DNA of 7,683 bases from an uncultured Clostridia bacterium (GTDB taxonomy: Bacteria; Bacillota; Clostridia; Christensenellales; Aristaeellaceae): positions 1 to 7,683 of the forward strand of contig CAMOHY010000093.1 of assembly GCA_946615495.1 (NCBI GenBank), given 5' to 3'. A program made the translations under genes and the position numbers. Below, in pieces: positions 5,877-7,683 of this stretch. The notes under the pieces are model-generated. The model was not told the DNA's origin, made no database searches, and was given only the letters and a program-made list of their open reading frames with translations. The number at the start of each line of letters is the position of its first letter. Position 1 is the first letter of the stretch.

Positions 5877-6739
5877 ACGTGCAGGAAACCCTGAACGGCT
5901 ACAAAACGCGGCTGGAAGCGTATCTAAACGCGCTGCCCATGACCGGCGCGCCCGAAACGCTGCGGAAGGCCATGCGCTACAGCCTGCTCAGCGGCGGAAA
6001 ACGGCTGCGGGGCTGCCTGCTGCTCGCCGCCAACGAACTGGCGGGGGGAGCGGAAAAAGACGCCCTTCCCTTTGCCGCCGCCATTGAAATGATCCACGCT
6101 TATTCCCTCATCCACGACGACCTGCCCGCCATGGACAACGATACCCTGCGCCGGGGCAAGCCCACCAATCACGTGGTGTACGGCGAAGCGGTGGCCATTC
6201 TGGCGGGGGACGCGCTGCTTTCCCACGCTTTTGAGGTAATGGCCGCCTCCCCCCATCCCCGCGCCCTTCCGGCGCTGCGGGAAATTGCCGGGGCGGCGGG
6301 CGTAGGCGGCATGCTGGCCGGGCAAACGCTGGATGTTACCATGGAGGGCGCGCGCCCCAATATGGCCCTGGTGCGCGCCATTCACGAGGGCAAAACCGCC
6401 GCCCTGCTCACAGCCCCCGTTACCGCCGGCTTATTGCTGGGCGGGGCGGAGGAAAAAGAGCTGCACGCGGGCCGCGAGTATGGCTATCACCTGGGCATGG
6501 CCTTTCAAATTGTGGACGATATTCTGGATTTGGAAGGGGACCCTGCCCTGATGGGAAAAACCTTGGGCAAGGATACGGCGGAAGGCAAGCTGACCTGGCC
6601 CGCCTGCGTGGGCACGGCGCAGGCGAAAAAAGACGCCCAGGCCCATATCCAGGCCGCGGCGGACGCGCTTGCCCCCTTTGGTGGAAGGGCCGATTTTTTA
6701 AGGCAGCTTGCCTTTTCCACCCTTCATCGCGTACAATAG
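5873..6739 (+). CDS. ispA: Farnesyl diphosphate synthase (polyprenyl synthetase family) IspA
   Basis: This 288-residue enzyme condenses isopentenyl diphosphate with dimethylallyl and geranyl diphosphate to give farnesyl diphosphate, the precursor of undecaprenyl phosphate and other isoprenoids. LLSGGKRLRG (38-47) is the IPP-binding motif. The first aspartate-rich motif, HDDLPAMDND (81-90), has the DDxxxxD spacing of bacterial type II farnesyl synthases and closely resembles E. coli IspA in this part. GGMLAGQTLDV (145-155), HEGKTAALL (171-179) and FQIVDDILD (211-219, second aspartate-rich motif) follow. Product length is inferred from these motifs; geranylgeranyl diphosphate cannot be fully excluded. 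The start overlaps xseB by 4 bases. In Bacillus dxs follows; here a membrane protein gene does. Confidence 0.94.
   Translation: MNVQETLNGYKTRLEAYLNALPMTGAPETLRKAMRYSLLSGGKRLRGCLLLAANELAGGAEKDALPFAAAIEMIHAYSLIHDDLPAMDNDTLRRGKPTNHVVYGEAVAILAGDALLSHAFEVMAASPHPRALPALREIAGAAGVGGMLAGQTLDVTMEGARPNMALVRAIHEGKTAALLTAPVTAGLLLGGAEEKELHAGREYGYHLGMAFQIVDDILDLEGDPALMGKTLGKDTAEGKLTWPACVGTAQAKKDAQAHIQAAADALAPFGGRADFLRQLAFSTLHRVQ
6708..6737 (+). promoter_or_regulatory. Possible weak internal promoter at the end of ispA
   Basis: TTGCCT at 6708-6713 (4 of 6 match) and TACAAT at 6732-6737 (5 of 6 match) are 18 bases apart. Transcription would begin near 6744, just before the ribosome binding site of the next gene. 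There is no extended -10. In coding sequence such matches can occur by chance, so this is only a candidate. Confidence 0.3.
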
Positions 6740-6747
6740 AGAAACGA

Positions 6748-6753
6748 AGGTGA
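6748..6753 (+). promoter_or_regulatory. Ribosome binding site deciding the start of the DUF212 gene
   Basis: AGGTGA matches the 3' part of the extended Shine-Dalgarno consensus. It touches the GTG at 6754 but lies 6 bases before the in-frame GTG at 6760, so 6760 is preferred. The choice changes the protein by only two residues. Confidence 0.5.
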
Positions 6754-6759
6754 GTGTCC

Positions 6760-7206
6760 GTGCAGCTTTTTGCGGATTTATGGAGCAATGTGCCGCTGCG
6801 GTGCGCCGTGCTTTCCTGGGTGGTGGCCCAAACCATCAAGGTGCTCATCACCCTGTGGCTGGATAAACGGCTGGACTGGCGGCGCTGCTTTGGCATGGGA
6901 GGCATGCCTTCCTCCCACAGCGCGTTCGTATTTTCGCTGATGCTCGCCATTGGTATCCATGAGGGCGTGAGCTCTGCCAGCTTCGCCCTGGCCTTCGCCC
7001 TGGCCGCCGTGGTGATTTACGACGCCATGGGCGTGCGCGCGGAAACGGGCCGCCAGGGCGCGGTGCTGAACCAGATTCTCACCCAAATGCTGGTGGAGGG
7101 CAAGCCCATTACGGAAAAGCAGCTCAAGGAGCTGGTGGGCCATACGCCGCTGGAGGTGGCGGGCGGCCTGATCGTGGGGCTTATTATCGTACTGATTGCG
7201 GCGTAA
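6760..7206 (+). CDS. Divergent PAP2 family (DUF212, YuiD-like) membrane protein
   Basis: This 148-residue membrane protein (150 if the GTG at 6754 is used) belongs to the divergent PAP2 family. Helices are seen at about residues 14-33, 55-67, 73-90 and 130-147. GGMPSSHSA (47-55) is the family hallmark and corresponds to the PSGH-type motif of PAP2 phosphatases. YDAMGVRAETGRQGAVLN (87-104) and LVGHTPLEVAGG (125-136) are the other conserved blocks. K27 and R93 could act in phosphate binding, but the classical third PAP2 motif with its histidine nucleophile is not evident, so phosphatase activity is not assured. The substrate is unknown. Its place 20 bases after ispA suggests, without proof, a prenyl phosphate or diphosphate substrate. 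The end is followed by a 40-base gap without a terminator. Confidence 0.85.
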   Translation: MQLFADLWSNVPLRCAVLSWVVAQTIKVLITLWLDKRLDWRRCFGMGGMPSSHSAFVFSLMLAIGIHEGVSSASFALAFALAAVVIYDAMGVRAETGRQGAVLNQILTQMLVEGKPITEKQLKELVGHTPLEVAGGLIVGLIIVLIAA

Positions 7207-7246
7207 AAAGGGCCGCTTGAGAAAGAAACAGGGAGGATGCAAGGCA

Positions 7247-7683
7247 ATGATGGATCAATTCTTGGAGCAGGTAGTAACGAAGCGGAACCGGGGCATGCAG
7301 ACCGTGGCGTATATGCTGGCCTGGGTGGCGCTGATTTTGATGGGCTTCATGGCGTTTTTGCAGTTCACTTCCATTACCACCGTGCTCGCGCAGTACGGCT
7401 TTGGAATGGAATTCGTGATTACGATTGTGCAGCTGGTGGTATTCGGCGGCTTGGCGGTGCTCATGTTCCTGTACAAGGACCGCATCAAAATGGAGTATGA
7501 ATACACCTTCACCAACAGCCAGCTGGACTTTGCCCAGGTGTTCAACAACAAAAAGCGCAAGAACCTGGGCACCATGAACATCAAAAACCTGGAAGCCTGC
7601 GGCCTGGTGTCCTCCGGCTCCTTCAACCGCTACATCAACATGCAGGGCATCAAGCGCACCAACTGGTTTTTGAACCGGGACGC
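7247..7683 (+). CDS. Two-helix membrane protein of unknown function (partial, cut by window end)
   Basis: An open frame runs from an ATG at 7247 to the window edge, at least 145 codons, with no stop. A second ATG at 7250 is equally possible. GGGAGG at 7231-7236 (10 bases before 7247) and AAGG at 7241-7244 (5 bases before 7250) may both help initiation. The N-terminus is short and charged (MDQFLEQVVTKRNRG). Two hydrophobic helices lie at about residues 18-40 and 54-76, followed by a hydrophilic region starting KDRIKMEYEYTFTNSQLDFA and a basic KKRK stretch near 102-105. The pattern reminds me of an uncharacterised Clostridia family (possibly DUF6106), but I hold that loosely. By the positive-inside rule the soluble part is probably cytoplasmic. 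No function can be assigned. It is in the same orientation as ispA and probably in the same transcript. Confidence 0.75.
   Translation, partial: MMDQFLEQVVTKRNRGMQTVAYMLAWVALILMGFMAFLQFTSITTVLAQYGFGMEFVITIVQLVVFGGLAVLMFLYKDRIKMEYEYTFTNSQLDFAQVFNNKKRKNLGTMNIKNLEACGLVSSGSFNRYINMQGIKRTNWFLNRD

Noticed and set aside
7237..7500. An 87-codon + strand frame starting ATG at 7237
   Set aside because: It is out of frame with the membrane protein starting at 7247, directly abuts GGGAGG, and its translation shows no helices or motifs.

Overview
The window is a GC-rich, tightly packed stretch with every supported gene on the + strand. It reads as one long housekeeping operon of a Gram-positive, Clostridia-type bacterium. 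Three things suggest this: an Asp23/AmaP/DUF2273 envelope module, a nusB-folD-xseA-xseB-ispA order close to the Bacillus/Clostridium accBC-yqhY-nusB-folD-xseA-xseB-ispA-dxs cluster, and strong AAGGAGG-type ribosome binding sites. High GC points to a GC-rich lineage such as some gut Clostridia, but I cannot name a genus from sequence alone.

Layout: positions 1-106 hold a near-consensus SigA promoter with an extended -10 element, a pair of direct CATTCC repeats upstream of it, and a strong ribosome binding site. Positions 107-2167 hold three envelope-stress genes: a soluble Asp23/Gls24 protein, a two-helix membrane anchor with its own Asp23-like domain (AmaP), and a small DUF2273 membrane protein. 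All three end in long Ala/Glu/Pro/Gln-rich low-complexity tails. Positions 2208-3562 hold nusB and, overlapping it by one base, a TsaD/Kae1-fold (glycoprotease, M22) protein that looks like the Clostridia paralogue rather than canonical TsaD. Positions 3613-5876 hold folD, xseA and xseB (one-carbon metabolism and exonuclease VII). Positions 5873-7206 hold ispA (farnesyl diphosphate synthase) and a divergent PAP2-family (DUF212/YuiD-like) membrane protein. From 7247 to the window end is the start of a two-helix membrane protein of unknown function, cut by the window edge.

The genes overlap or lie within about 50 bases of each other, and I see no intrinsic terminator. Co-transcription from the promoter at 49-77 is therefore the simplest reading. 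A weaker candidate promoter sits at the end of ispA. No RNA gene, CRISPR array, insertion sequence or phage gene was found, and no gap between genes exceeds about 50 bases. I do not see a clear new defence or mobile system. The points most worth a second look are the tailed Asp23 membrane module, the TsaD-like paralogue with an altered N-terminal motif, and the two membrane proteins placed after ispA, where dxs follows in Bacillus.
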